NCBI GenBank assembly: GCA_937919655.1
Contig: CALFPJ010000077.1
Location: 23,717 to 87,716, forward strand
DNA from: an uncultured Gemmatimonadales bacterium
GTDB taxonomy: Bacteria > Gemmatimonadota > Gemmatimonadetes > Longimicrobiales > Gaopeijiaceae
Length of the DNA: 64,000 bases
Reading direction: 5' to 3'
A program made the position numbers and the translations under genes. Every line of letters begins with the position of its first letter. The first letter of the stretch is position 1. A model generated the notes under the pieces. The model saw only the letters and a program-made list of their open reading frames with translations. It was not told the origin of the DNA and ran no database searches. Below are positions 25,877 to 34,664 of the stretch, in pieces.

Positions 25877-27361
25877 TCACACATAGGGGTAGCGATTCAG
25901 TTTCGTCGGGTCTCCGAGCCCCGCAAGATCATAGGGCTGGATGTCCTTACGCACGCGCGCGGTGAAGGCTGAAACCGCTTTGGCGCTGGGGGCTCCGGCC
26001 CCCACGAGTCTGATCAGCTCTCCGTAAGCAGCCTGGACCAAGCCCCTAAATCGCTCGTCATGGGCATTCAGGAAGCCGTCATCCGGGCCGGCCTTCCCCT
26101 CCTCCCGCCGCACCTCACTCCAGATCGCGCCAGTGAAGTAGTACAGGCTGAAGGCGGTCATGAGCTCAAAGTTGCAGAACGCAGCCTGGCAGCCATGAAT
26201 GAGCATATCGAGCAGATCGACTTCGTTTTGGAGCGAATCGTCGTAGGCCTTCAGTGCCTCCGCCAAATCCGGGGCGCCCAGCCCGACCGAGAGCGCACGG
26301 GCCAACCGCTCCACGCCATACAGGGTATGGGCGTTTCCTGGGCTCAGGAGCGGGTCGATGAAGTAGGCGGCCGCCGGAAGTAGCCCCCAATCATTCCCCG
26401 CCGAGGGCCTGAGTCGACGTTGTAGGAGCGCCGTGCCGGTCAGTGGCCTGGTCGGGCGAGCGTCCGCCATCTGAGCCGCCACGGACGGATAGCGCGCCAG
26501 GAGCTCTCGCCACGTTCGGTCCGGCGATGCGCCTGTCGGCGCGCCCGTCAACACGGCGCCGACACTGGTCACGCCATGATCGAAGGCCAGCGCCCACATC
26601 CAGCCTTCCTCCAGGATGTGATGTAACGCGGCGGCATCAGGAGGAAATGGGCTCCCCGCGAGACTACCGCCGGACTCTTCATAGATCGCCCCCCAGGGCC
26701 GGACGCCCTCGAAGTGCGAGAAGACCGCATGGGATTGGGTCGCCAAATCGTCGGCGTGATCCTCCAGGCCGAGGGCATCCTTCAAGGGCCCAAGCCCACC
26801 CGAGGCGTCGATGACAAAATCCGCCTGGATCTGGCGCGTTCCCTCCGGGCCGATCGTCTCAAGCGTCCAGCCGTTTTCCCGACGCACACCGGTAACCTCG
26901 ACGCCTTCGAGCACTGAGACACCTCTCGCGCGCGCTGCAGTGGCGAAAAAGGCGTCGAGGTCTTCACGGAGCCACTGGGTGTCCCCTGCGGCCTCCGATG
27001 CGTTCGCCGCCACAAACAATTCGTTCTTGTGGTCGTTACGCGGCCCGAAGTCTGATCCGGGCTCGTGCGCGAAGAAGCTGAACCCGCGTTTCGGGCCACA
27101 GCGAAGCTCCGGGTAGGTGGCCTTCCACGTACCGTACTTGCACAGCGGCAGGAGCTCGTCGAGCCCGTAGCGCTCACACAGACCCTTCAGCACCAAATTC
27201 GCCAACGGCGTCGTGGACTCCCCAATCGCGAAGCGCGGATGCCGACCCCGTTCCAGCACCACGACGGAACGACCCTGAGAGGCGAGGCACATCGCGACGA
27301 GTGTGCCGCCAAAACCACCGCCGATCACGGCGACCTCATGGCGGCGCCTGGCGGCGCTCAT
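25877..27361 (-). CDS. FAD-dependent halogenase-like oxidoreductase
   Basis: 494 residues starting at ATG 27361, which overlaps the TGA of the radical SAM gene as ATGA. The N terminus is an FAD-binding Rossmann fold (VAVIGGGFGGTLVAMCLASQ) followed by the IGESTTP segment, close to the GEATxP of flavin-dependent halogenases. A later DFVIDASGG is also typical. The halogenase WxWxIP motif is represented by GWMWALAF: both Trp are kept but Ile-Pro is not, so it may be a dehydrogenase rather than a halogenase. It probably acts on a product of the upstream radical SAM and asparagine-synthetase-like enzymes. The long upstream extension of the frame is rejected as an antisense-type Arg-rich string. Confidence 0.8.
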   Translation of the reverse strand: MSAARRRHEVAVIGGGFGGTLVAMCLASQGRSVVVLERGRHPRFAIGESTTPLANLVLKGLCERYGLDELLPLCKYGTWKATYPELRCGPKRGFSFFAHEPGSDFGPRNDHKNELFVAANASEAAGDTQWLREDLDAFFATAARARGVSVLEGVEVTGVRRENGWTLETIGPEGTRQIQADFVIDASGGLGPLKDALGLEDHADDLATQSHAVFSHFEGVRPWGAIYEESGGSLAGSPFPPDAAALHHILEEGWMWALAFDHGVTSVGAVLTGAPTGASPDRTWRELLARYPSVAAQMADARPTRPLTGTALLQRRLRPSAGNDWGLLPAAAYFIDPLLSPGNAHTLYGVERLARALSVGLGAPDLAEALKAYDDSLQNEVDLLDMLIHGCQAAFCNFELMTAFSLYYFTGAIWSEVRREEGKAGPDDGFLNAHDERFRGLVQAAYGELIRLVGAGAPSAKAVSAFTARVRKDIQPYDLAGLGDPTKLNRYPYV

Positions 27362-28383
27362 CGGCAGTCGCAGGGTACGGGGGCGGGCACGATCTGGTCG
27401 AGGTTCATACGTCGGAGTCGCGTGATGCGCGCCTGAGCACACCGCGGGCAATGCGCGATCCTCTCCACATCCCACAGGTCGGAGAAGACACGTCCGAGCC
27501 CGAGGGCCACGCCGTACTCCGCCACGGCCTCCAAGGACGCGAGTGATGGCTGAGCGAAATCGCCGCGGCTCGCCAGCGCGTCGAGCGCGCCGTTCCCGGC
27601 ACGAGTCGGGATTACCGAACAGCATTCCACGCCAACCGAGAACGCGAAGTCGAGAGAGCGACACGCCCACTCGACGCCCTCGGCTTCTGTCATGAATGGC
27701 GCCCGCACAAGGATGAAGGCCCGTACGTGAAGGTCCGCAGCGCGGAGGCGCTTGGTTGCGACTTCGAAGTCGGTCAGCGTCATGCGCTTGTTCAGGCGCG
27801 GGAGAATCTGCGGATGCACGGTTTCCAATCCCATCGCCACATCGACTGCAACGCCCGCTGCATCACGAAACGCGACGGCCCTGTCATCCAGCATCTTCGG
27901 ATGGTTCTCTAGGATCACCGAATCGAGGTGCCCCACCCGCGCCGCGATCGCGGCACGGTCCGCAGGGGCAATCGCCCGGTCATCGAAGAAGTTTCCTGCG
28001 TTGTAGAGCTTCACATGACGGACACTCGGCATCCCTTCAAGTGCAGCAGCCACCTGCGCATCGACCGCCCCGGCCGGGACCGACTCATCCGTCGTGTACT
28101 TCCACAGATCGCACATGAGGCAGGTGAACGGACACTCACGATTCGTGATGAACACGGTGCCGGTCGGGTCCACGGACCCTGAGCGACTCCGTTCGTCCTC
28201 TACCTCGAAGGCCTGGGGTTTCCACGGATCGAGTTCCGACTTCTCTGACCGGAGTGAGCGGATCCACTTCGTGGCCTCGGCAGCCCCGGTCGGCAGCGGA
28301 CCCCTCATCGCCAGGGCTAGGGTCTCGTCGCCAGGGTCCGTTCGCCGTCGACCGAAGGTCTCGGGCACGACACTATCTGGCAC
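27358..28383 (-). CDS. Radical SAM protein with C-terminal cysteine motif
   Basis: 341 residues from GTG 28383. The [4Fe-4S] site is CPFTCLMC at about 84-91, inside TNRECPFTCLMCDLWK. The segment after it (VKLYNAGNFFDDRAI, then ILENHPKM, AMGLETVHPQILPRLNK) resembles the Elp3/archaeosine-synthase-like radical SAM group. Near the C terminus a CPRC plus a final CDC could bind a second metal or cluster. It is coupled to the flavoprotein by an ATGA overlap and lies 42 bp downstream of the asparagine-synthetase-like gene. Substrate unknown. Confidence 0.85.
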   Translation of the reverse strand: MPDSVVPETFGRRRTDPGDETLALAMRGPLPTGAAEATKWIRSLRSEKSELDPWKPQAFEVEDERSRSGSVDPTGTVFITNRECPFTCLMCDLWKYTTDESVPAGAVDAQVAAALEGMPSVRHVKLYNAGNFFDDRAIAPADRAAIAARVGHLDSVILENHPKMLDDRAVAFRDAAGVAVDVAMGLETVHPQILPRLNKRMTLTDFEVATKRLRAADLHVRAFILVRAPFMTEAEGVEWACRSLDFAFSVGVECCSVIPTRAGNGALDALASRGDFAQPSLASLEAVAEYGVALGLGRVFSDLWDVERIAHCPRCAQARITRLRRMNLDQIVPAPVPCDCR

Positions 28384-28425
28384 AGGACACTAGTGAAGTG
28401 TATCCGATGAAACGGTGACACTCCA

Positions 28426-29757
28426 CTAGGAGTAGAGCCCGGCAAAGGCCCGTCGGTACTCCATAGGATCGTTCGGGAACGCCCGCTCAAATGCGCCGTC
28501 CTCAAGAGCCCCATGCTGGAAGCGACACTTCTCAAACACAGGCATGTCCATACCCGTCACCGCGCGCACTCCGGCGGCGACTAGGCGACCCTTCAGTTCG
28601 TAGAGCCGCTCGTGGTCCCAGTCGGTCCACTGGATATACGGGATCGACTCGGCGACTCGGATGACCTCGGGCCGCGTGAACGGACTGAAGCCGTCGAATC
28701 CATGCAGGGCGGCCGGCGCATAGGTGCGGGCATAGCTTCGGCTCAAACCGCCGCTGTAGGTGAGGGAGTGCTTGATGCTGTGCACCCCCCAACCTTCTTG
28801 ATACAACATCGAGTTGTTGAGAACGCTGCGGATGGTGAGTTCTGGATTATCCTCGATGGGATAGTCCTTGAGGTTCTCGTCCCCACCGTCGCCGTCGAGC
28901 AGGTTCTTCCATTGGGGGTATCGCGCGCGGATGCCCTTCACAAGCGCGAGACCCATGGTGGCCGCCTCGATGTCGAGCGGTTTGTAGTCCTCGACAACCC
29001 GCACCGTCTCACGCCAGTCGAGGTCGGCGGTGCCCACCTCGATCGACTCGTGATAGACCGAGAGGTCGAGTTGTTCCAGGAAGGAGCGCGCACGCTCGAC
29101 GTCAGCACCGCCGCCGTCTACAGACAAGGTGAACGCCTTCAAGCGCGTGGGGACATCACCGCGCTCCAGGAGCGCATGGAGCGTGAGGAGAAAGACTGCA
29201 CCAGAATCGATGCCACCTGAGAAGCAGACCCCCAGAGGGCCGGCGGGCGCCTTGTTCTCGATCCACTTCTGGATCTCGCCGTAGGCAGCGCGGACATAGG
29301 CCTCGCCGAGCGCGTCTGCATCGTCTGTGGACGTGCCCCGAGCGGGATCGAAGAAGCGCTCGAACGTAGGGGTCGGGTCCGGACACCCGAGCAGCTGTAG
29401 CTCCGTCACGTAGTGCGCCGGCACCATGCGCGTGTAGTACGGATGGAACTGGTTATCCATCTGGTTGTCGACGAGCCACTGGTGAATCGCGTCCACGCGG
29501 TCAGCGACGACCAGACAGGGGCCGTCCACCAGCTTAGCGATGAAGTGGCGGAGCGGTCGATCCATGGAGCGTGCGAGCCGCACCTTGATGCCGTCGACTG
29601 TGACCAGCGCGAACGAGCCGTCGATGGTCTGTATCGTTTCCGCGGGGCCGGTGCGGACGAGCTCACGGGCCTCATCGACGGTCATGTTGAAGATCACGTT
29701 CTTGTCTGGGTCGGTGAGGTCGACGACACGGTTCAATGGGACGTTTCTGGAGTTCAT
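28426..29757 (-). CDS. Asparagine-synthetase-like ATP-dependent amide/lactam-forming protein
   Basis: 443 residues. The synthetase domain (about 145-443) keeps the ATP pyrophosphatase P-loop FSGGIDSGAVFL at about 179-190 and the later LDGDGGDENLKDYP loop. The N-terminal part (1-140) looks like a reduced glutaminase-type domain without the catalytic Cys2 (it begins MNSRN), so glutamine is not the expected nitrogen donor. Such architectures occur in beta-lactam synthetases, lasso-peptide cyclases and aminotransfer-like enzymes of natural-product pathways. It is the first gene of a minus-strand set with the radical SAM and flavoprotein genes. Its product and substrate are unknown. Confidence 0.82.
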   Translation of the reverse strand: MNSRNVPLNRVVDLTDPDKNVIFNMTVDEARELVRTGPAETIQTIDGSFALVTVDGIKVRLARSMDRPLRHFIAKLVDGPCLVVADRVDAIHQWLVDNQMDNQFHPYYTRMVPAHYVTELQLLGCPDPTPTFERFFDPARGTSTDDADALGEAYVRAAYGEIQKWIENKAPAGPLGVCFSGGIDSGAVFLLTLHALLERGDVPTRLKAFTLSVDGGGADVERARSFLEQLDLSVYHESIEVGTADLDWRETVRVVEDYKPLDIEAATMGLALVKGIRARYPQWKNLLDGDGGDENLKDYPIEDNPELTIRSVLNNSMLYQEGWGVHSIKHSLTYSGGLSRSYARTYAPAALHGFDGFSPFTRPEVIRVAESIPYIQWTDWDHERLYELKGRLVAAGVRAVTGMDMPVFEKCRFQHGALEDGAFERAFPNDPMEYRRAFAGLYS

Positions 29758-29860
29758 TTTTTTCCAGGTCGGTACGGATAGCCAGGTCGTGCGGGGTCGG
29801 AACTGTCTACGCGACTGTACTACCCGCCGAACGGTTCTGCGAGCCGTGCGGAATGCCCAC

Positions 29861-30145
29861 TCAGATTCCGTACGCCTTCAACCTTCGTAGCGGAGGCTCA
29901 GCGGAGTCCTTCCAGTTCCACCACTTGAGAAGGTCGGCGTCCCGACCGCCCTCAGCGTAATACACGGCGCATCGGTACACGTAGAGGTTGCACCGGTCGG
30001 TATAACCGCCCTGGTGCGCCGCCAATCTCACGAACAGCGCCTGGGGGTCGGCACCGTCCAGCTGATCGATCCTTTGGATGCCGAGTGCCTGCAGGTCCAA
30101 TTCGGCCTCGCCCCCAACGCCAGGGATCTGCCTGAGCTCACTCAA
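29861..30145 (-). CDS. Cdd1-like helix-hairpin-helix protein
   Basis: 94 residues matching the 'pathogenicity locus' Cdd1 family. It starts MSELRQIPGVGGEAELDLQA, a helix-hairpin-helix, continues with LGIQRIDQLDGADPQALFVRL, and ends with the family signature DRCNLYVYRCAVYYAEGG and KWWNWKD. The HhH suggests DNA or protein binding; no function is proven. Same strand as the hydrolase lipoprotein gene upstream (27 bp apart), so possibly co-transcribed. Confidence 0.85.
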   Translation of the reverse strand: MSELRQIPGVGGEAELDLQALGIQRIDQLDGADPQALFVRLAAHQGGYTDRCNLYVYRCAVYYAEGGRDADLLKWWNWKDSAEPPLRRLKAYGI

Positions 30146-30172
30146 TTGAGCATGCCCATATTAGCTCCGGCC

Positions 30173-32104
30173 CTACCGCTCGACCCGAGCGCGCCAGAAA
30201 GCCGGATCCAACTCGGCGAACGCGATCTGGTCGATCACGACTTCGCCGGAGGTCGCCTGGTCGAAGACGAAGCGGACTGCGGTGAGCTGCCTCATGTCGA
30301 GGTCCGCGTTCGCGTCCGTGAAGTCGGTCAGGGGGATCGCGAAGCTCTGCATGATCAGATCCCAAGGACTGCTGCAGCCCTGGCAATCACGGCCTCGGCG
30401 CCGCATGACGTGCATTTCGAGCGGTTTGCGGATCGGTCCGTAGTCGGCCACCGCGACGCGTGCCGTTCTCCCGGCTGCATCCTCCAACTCCAACGTCACA
30501 CCCACGACCGGGGCGCCAGAGCCGTCATTCTCCCCTGAACTGGCATCTGTGGGCGCCATCTCGAAGTTCAGGGAGTGCCGCCGACCCAGGGCCCAGCGGG
30601 CCGCGATGCGGGCACCCAATTCGATGGTGTATCGAGCCGGTTGATCTTCGGCCTCCCTTACTTCGGCAGCCCCACCTACTTCGGCAACCTCCCCAGCTTC
30701 GTCGCCCGCGCCCTCGTCAGTAGCCCCACCCTTCGCGTCCCACCCGACGACCACCGCCTGGTTTTCTTGGGACCTCGAGGTCGTGGGCCGGTTACTTGAA
30801 CGGAGTTGGAGGTCGGTCTCACGCCACGTCTTCAACCCCTCGCCCGCCAGGCGAATACCCGTGGCCGTGCCGGTCGTCACATCGACATCCTCTTCGAACG
30901 AAGCGAGGACGTGGTCAGCGTTCGTCTCGAAGCGCGTGACGTACATGGTCTGAGGCAGCCACTGACCAATCACCCGATGATCACGGAAGATCGGCAGGTA
31001 CTCCAGGTTGCCCTTGAGTACCGCCTCCATGAACGCCGGTACGTAGATCTCCGCGAAGCGTCGCTGATCGCTCTCGGGCATGAGGCCTCTGAGGTCCAAG
31101 ACCCGCGCGCTGCGCCCACCGGAGTCGCCTGAACCCCACGACGAATTCCATTGCCCGTGGTTGGCCCGGTAGACGTAGACCGCCGCCTTGAAGCGGAACT
31201 CATCCGAGTCGTTCCACTTCAAGCGGTCGTAGATGCGCAGGCCGTGAAAGCTCGTCACGTCACCATCGTGTGATCCGTGGAAGGTCAGATAACTCACATC
31301 CTCCATCACGACCTTCCGACCCGTTGGCAGGTACTGGCCATCCACCGGTGCGATCGACACCACGCCCTTGATGTCGAAGTTGAAATCGAATTCAAGGCTC
31401 GCGTCGTCGGGATAACGAGAGAGTCGATTGAAGGCGGCAGCGTTGGCGACTGCCTCCCCGCCGCGGGAGTGGCCAATGAGCGCAATATTGCCCATGTCCA
31501 CCTTCCCCTCGAACGGGTTGCCGTCGTCCCCATTGAAGCGCCCGAACAGCTCCAAGTGCTTCAAGAGGAACCAACCACGCGCATCGTTCTCGTTGTTGAT
31601 GCCGCCGTTGAGGAAATTCTCGTCCACACTGGCCAAGATGTACCCCCGGCTGGCGAGCAGCTCTCCTAGGTAGTCATACCCGGGGTCCGAGAAGTCCGTC
31701 ATGTCGTGGTTGCCGTGCACCACCAGGACCAGCGGAAAAGGCCCGTCGCCGTCCGGATACCAAACGCGTGCGTTGAGCGGCATCTCTTTCGGGGTGAAGC
31801 CCCAATATCCGTTTCGTTGATCCTCCGAGCGCCCGAGGCTCACCATCTTCGACGCATCGACCGCCTCTGTGGTAATCGCCACCGAATCTCGGTATTCCGG
31901 TCGGTTCTTGTCCGTGCCACTGCCGTAATACAGCGTCAGCACCTCGTAAGGGCCGGGCTGGCCTGGGTCGTCCGCTTCCAGCACCTGATACGAAAGAACC
32001 GCCTGCGCATCGCTAGGCGTGAGCTTTAGGGCCGGCGTACAGCCGGCGGCGGCAATGACGGCTAAGGCGGCGGCGCGGAACGTCTTCGTGGCATTGAAAT
32101 TCAT
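30173..32104 (-). CDS. Alpha/beta-hydrolase lipoprotein with acidic linker and C-terminal domain
   Basis: 643 residues. Lipoprotein signal with lipidated Cys about 22 (IAAAGC). An alpha/beta-hydrolase domain covers about 85-390: LVLVVHGNHD oxyanion strand, nucleophile S213 in LIGHSRGGEAV, and a late Asp/His region (HGSHDGDV). Then follows an acidic, Glu/Ala/Gly-rich linker at about 470-500 (EAGEVAEVGGAAEVREAEDQ) and a beta-rich C-terminal domain ending in IDQIAFAEL, resembling a carbohydrate-binding or galactose-binding-like jelly roll. It is probably an exported esterase or peptidase-like hydrolase acting at the cell surface. Substrate unknown. The linker is low-complexity and may vary between strains. 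Confidence 0.8.
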   Translation of the reverse strand: MNFNATKTFRAAALAVIAAAGCTPALKLTPSDAQAVLSYQVLEADDPGQPGPYEVLTLYYGSGTDKNRPEYRDSVAITTEAVDASKMVSLGRSEDQRNGYWGFTPKEMPLNARVWYPDGDGPFPLVLVVHGNHDMTDFSDPGYDYLGELLASRGYILASVDENFLNGGINNENDARGWFLLKHLELFGRFNGDDGNPFEGKVDMGNIALIGHSRGGEAVANAAAFNRLSRYPDDASLEFDFNFDIKGVVSIAPVDGQYLPTGRKVVMEDVSYLTFHGSHDGDVTSFHGLRIYDRLKWNDSDEFRFKAAVYVYRANHGQWNSSWGSGDSGGRSARVLDLRGLMPESDQRRFAEIYVPAFMEAVLKGNLEYLPIFRDHRVIGQWLPQTMYVTRFETNADHVLASFEEDVDVTTGTATGIRLAGEGLKTWRETDLQLRSSNRPTTSRSQENQAVVVGWDAKGGATDEGAGDEAGEVAEVGGAAEVREAEDQPARYTIELGARIAARWALGRRHSLNFEMAPTDASSGENDGSGAPVVGVTLELEDAAGRTARVAVADYGPIRKPLEMHVMRRRGRDCQGCSSPWDLIMQSFAIPLTDFTDANADLDMRQLTAVRFVFDQATSGEVVIDQIAFAELDPAFWRARVER

Positions 32105-32191
32105 GCTGCCACTCTAGGTGTCCATTGCCTGTCCTGGCAATCACCTCCGCTCCTTAATAACGTTGGGCCCCAATCACCCTACGGAGAATCC

Positions 32192-32659
32192 ATGGCCAAT
32201 CCGACGGTCACATTTGAAACCAGCGCTGGAACGTTCACCGCCGAGATGTTCGAAGACGTCGCGCCGAAGACGGCCGGCAACTTCCTCAAGCTCGTGCGTG
32301 AGGGATACTACGACAGCATCATTTTCCACCGCGTCATTGACGGCTTCATGATCCAAGGCGGAGACCCGACCGGAACAGGAACCGGCGGTCCCGGCTACCA
32401 GATCCCCGATGAGTTCGCTCCTGGGTTGAAACACACCCACTCGGGAATCTTCTCGATGGCGAATTCCGGCCCCAATACCGGCGGCTCGCAGTTCTTCATC
32501 ACGCTGGCTGCGACCCCGTGGCTCGACGGTAAGCACGCGATCTTCGGGAAGATTTCGTCCGGAATGGACGTCATCGAGTCGATCGGCAAGTGCGCGACGA
32601 ACCCCGGTGATCGTCCGAAAGAAGAGATCGTCATGACGAAGGTGACGGCTTCGGAGTAA
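32192..32659 (+). CDS. ppiB: Cyclophilin-type peptidyl-prolyl isomerase
   Basis: 155 residues, no signal peptide, so cytoplasmic PpiB type. ATG 32192 follows GGAG at a good distance. The active-site signature is complete: IIFHRVIDGFMIQGGDPTG (Arg in FHRV), then FSMANSGPNTGGSQFFIT and LDGKHAIFGK. It speeds cis-trans isomerisation of Xaa-Pro bonds during folding. A GC-rich hairpin follows immediately. Confidence 0.95.
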   Translation: MANPTVTFETSAGTFTAEMFEDVAPKTAGNFLKLVREGYYDSIIFHRVIDGFMIQGGDPTGTGTGGPGYQIPDEFAPGLKHTHSGIFSMANSGPNTGGSQFFITLAATPWLDGKHAIFGKISSGMDVIESIGKCATNPGDRPKEEIVMTKVTASE

Positions 32660-32673
32660 GCGCGACCGCGTGA

Positions 32674-32704
32674 CCCTTGGCGGCGCCCCCCCCGGCGCCA
32701 AGGG
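32674..32704 (+). terminator. GC-rich hairpin after the cyclophilin gene
   Basis: CCCTTGGC and GCCAAGGG form a stem extended by GC-rich bases around a C-run. No U-tract follows. Three tandem copies of a GGCCGCT unit come next. It is a probable transcript end or a stem protecting the mRNA; the confidence is limited by the missing T-run. Confidence 0.5.
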
Positions 32705-32764
32705 CCGCTGGCCGCTGGCCGCTGGGCCGGATGACTCATCCAGAATAAACGGAGTAACAGCATC

Positions 32765-34192
32765 ATGCGCAGAGTCTCGGTTGCACTGACACTCCTCTTC
32801 GTGCCCTTCGGTCTCTCCGCCCAGGATTCGAGCGCGGGCTATACGGAGCCATACCAACAGCAAGCCCTGGACATCTACCGGACCATCATCGGGTACCGGA
32901 GCTCCGCCACGCATGGGAGCGTTCCGGAGGTGGCCACCTACCTAGCCGAGCAGTTCAAGGCGGGCGGCTTCCCCTCCGAAGACGTTCACGTGCTTCCCTT
33001 CGAGGTCGAAGGCGGAGAAGAAACAGCCGGACTGATCGTGCGCTATCGCGGGGATGGATCGTCTGGGGATCGCCCGATCTTGCTGCTCGCACACATGGAC
33101 GTGGTCGACGCGCTTCCCGAGGACTGGGACCGCGACCCGTTCACCCTCGTCGAAGAGGACGGCTACTTCTTCGGGCGAGGCAGCCTCGATGACAAGTTCG
33201 GCATCACGATGTTGACGACGACCTTCCTCCGAATGAAAGCCGAGGGCTTCGTCCCGAACCGCGACCTCGTGATCGCTTTCACTGGGGATGAAGAAACTGG
33301 GATGATGTCGGCGCGTCGCATGGTGACCGTCCATAGGGACCTGACGGACGCCGAGTTCGCTCTGAATGCGGACGGAGGTGGCGGCGTCCTCCAGGAAGAC
33401 GGCACGCCCATCAGCTACGTAATCCAAACCTCTGAAAAAACCTACGCCACGTTCGAGTTGACCGTCACGAATCCGGGTGGACACAGCTCGACACCTCGGA
33501 CCGACAACGCCATCTACGACTTGGCGACCGCGCTGAAGAACATTGAGGCGTATCGCTTCCCTGTGATGGTGAACGAGGCAACCCGCTTGTATCTGGCGGG
33601 ACAGGCGGCCGTCACTCCCGGCGAGGTCGGAGAGGCGATGGCTCGTCTGGCAAATAACCCCGATGACTCGCAGGCGGCAGAAGTCCTTTGGCACCAGCCG
33701 GAGGTCGTGGGCATCACACGGACGACGTGTGTCGCTACCATGCTGCGGGGCGGGCACGCCGAGAATGCGCTGCCTCAATCCGCTACTGCAACCGTGAACT
33801 GCCGCATCTTTCCCGACGTTGATGTGTCAGCCGTGCAGGCCACGCTGGAGCGAGTTGCGGCGACGACCCAACTGACGATCCAAGTGATCGGCGACCCCAA
33901 GGCCAGCCCCGCGTCTCCCATTCGGGCGGACATCGTGGACGCCGTCACCGCCGCGGTGGAGGCGAGATATCCCGGCATCCCGATCATCCCCTACATGGCA
34001 CCCTACGGAACCGACGGGAAAGAAACCCGGGCGGGGGGGATCCCCACCTATGGCGTCATGGGCGTGTTCATCAAGGACAGCGATCAGTTCGCCCACGGCC
34101 TCAACGAACGCGTTTCGGTGCGCGAGTTCTACGGGGGCCTCGAACATTGGTACACGATTCTGGGCAAGCTGGCGGGGCGACCCGCGGCATAG
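32765..34192 (+). CDS. Secreted M20-family metallopeptidase
   Basis: 475 residues. Signal peptide 1-20 (ending FGLSAQ) means export. M20 zinc ligands and catalytic residues are all visible: LAHMDVVDA (His and catalytic Asp), FGRGSLDDK (bridging Asp), AFTGDEETGM (catalytic Glu and ligand Glu), LNADGGG (Asp) and a late HGLNER (His). A dimerisation-type domain with GGHSSTP lies between. It is a di-zinc aminopeptidase or carboxypeptidase that degrades peptides outside the cytoplasm, in keeping with the S9 peptidase and D-aminoacylase nearby. Confidence 0.9.
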   Translation: MRRVSVALTLLFVPFGLSAQDSSAGYTEPYQQQALDIYRTIIGYRSSATHGSVPEVATYLAEQFKAGGFPSEDVHVLPFEVEGGEETAGLIVRYRGDGSSGDRPILLLAHMDVVDALPEDWDRDPFTLVEEDGYFFGRGSLDDKFGITMLTTTFLRMKAEGFVPNRDLVIAFTGDEETGMMSARRMVTVHRDLTDAEFALNADGGGGVLQEDGTPISYVIQTSEKTYATFELTVTNPGGHSSTPRTDNAIYDLATALKNIEAYRFPVMVNEATRLYLAGQAAVTPGEVGEAMARLANNPDDSQAAEVLWHQPEVVGITRTTCVATMLRGGHAENALPQSATATVNCRIFPDVDVSAVQATLERVAATTQLTIQVIGDPKASPASPIRADIVDAVTAAVEARYPGIPIIPYMAPYGTDGKETRAGGIPTYGVMGVFIKDSDQFAHGLNERVSVREFYGGLEHWYTILGKLAGRPAA

Positions 34193-34275
34193 CGCGCCTG
34201 GGCTACAGGGACCGCGGGCCTAACTGAGGCCGGTCGTACGCACTGGGGAGCGACCCCACCGCGTCGCTCTGTGAC

Positions 34276-34608
34276 TCACTCTTTGGTCTCGAGCAGTCCG
34301 GCGATGTCTAGTGGCCGCGTATACATGTCGAGCGTACCGTCATCTCGCAGTGGCCACGCTTCCCGAGGCCGATCGAAGTAGAGTTCGATACCGTTTCCGT
34401 CCGGATCGCGCAGACAAAGAGCCTCGCTGACCCCGTGGTCCGCGGCCCCCTCAAGCGGAACCCCCGCATCCAAGACGCGGCGGAGGGCTCGAGCCAGCGC
34501 CGCCCTGTTTGGGTACAAGAACGCGGCGTAGTAAAGCCCGAGGGAATGGTCCGAAGTAATTGAGCGCGTTCTAACGTTCTGCGTTTCTGCTGCGCGGCCA
34601 ATGCGCAT
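34276..34608 (-). pseudogene. C-terminal fragment of a VOC (glyoxalase/extradiol-type) protein
   Basis: Only the second half of a vicinal-oxygen-chelate protein is present: GLYYAAFLYPNRAALARALR, then GVPLEGAADHGVSEALCLRD and PDGNGIELYFDRPREAWPLR, as in CatE-like catechol-2,3-dioxygenase or glyoxalase proteins of 150-290 residues. Homology begins abruptly near 34545; the residues before it (RIGRAAETQNVRTRSITSD) are unrelated and come from the attC-like repeat that overlaps this end. Without the N-terminal module the metal site is incomplete, so it is a fragment. Confidence 0.7.
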
Positions 34609-34664
34609 CCCGAGCGCCGCAGGAGCGAGCCGTCAGGCCTTCCGCGACAGCAAACGCTCGTTAG
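34571..34664 (-). repeat. attC-like imperfect inverted repeat, copy 1
   Basis: The outer ends are CTAACG and CGTTAG. Inside them the arms pair through GCGTTT/AAACGC, GCTG/CAGC and CGCGG/CCGCG, with an asymmetric unpaired spacer (TTCT against one base) and single extra bases, which is the layout of an integron attC site. Length 94 bp, within the attC range. The TAA of the neighbouring gene lies inside the outer core, as is usual for cassette genes. The outer 7-mers deviate from the RYYYAAC and GTTRRRY consensus by one base each. Confidence 0.5.

Noticed and set aside
25877..29757. Lasso-peptide or other RiPP cluster
   Set aside because: There is no leader peptidase, RRE domain or precursor gene; only the synthetase-like protein resembles a lasso cyclase.
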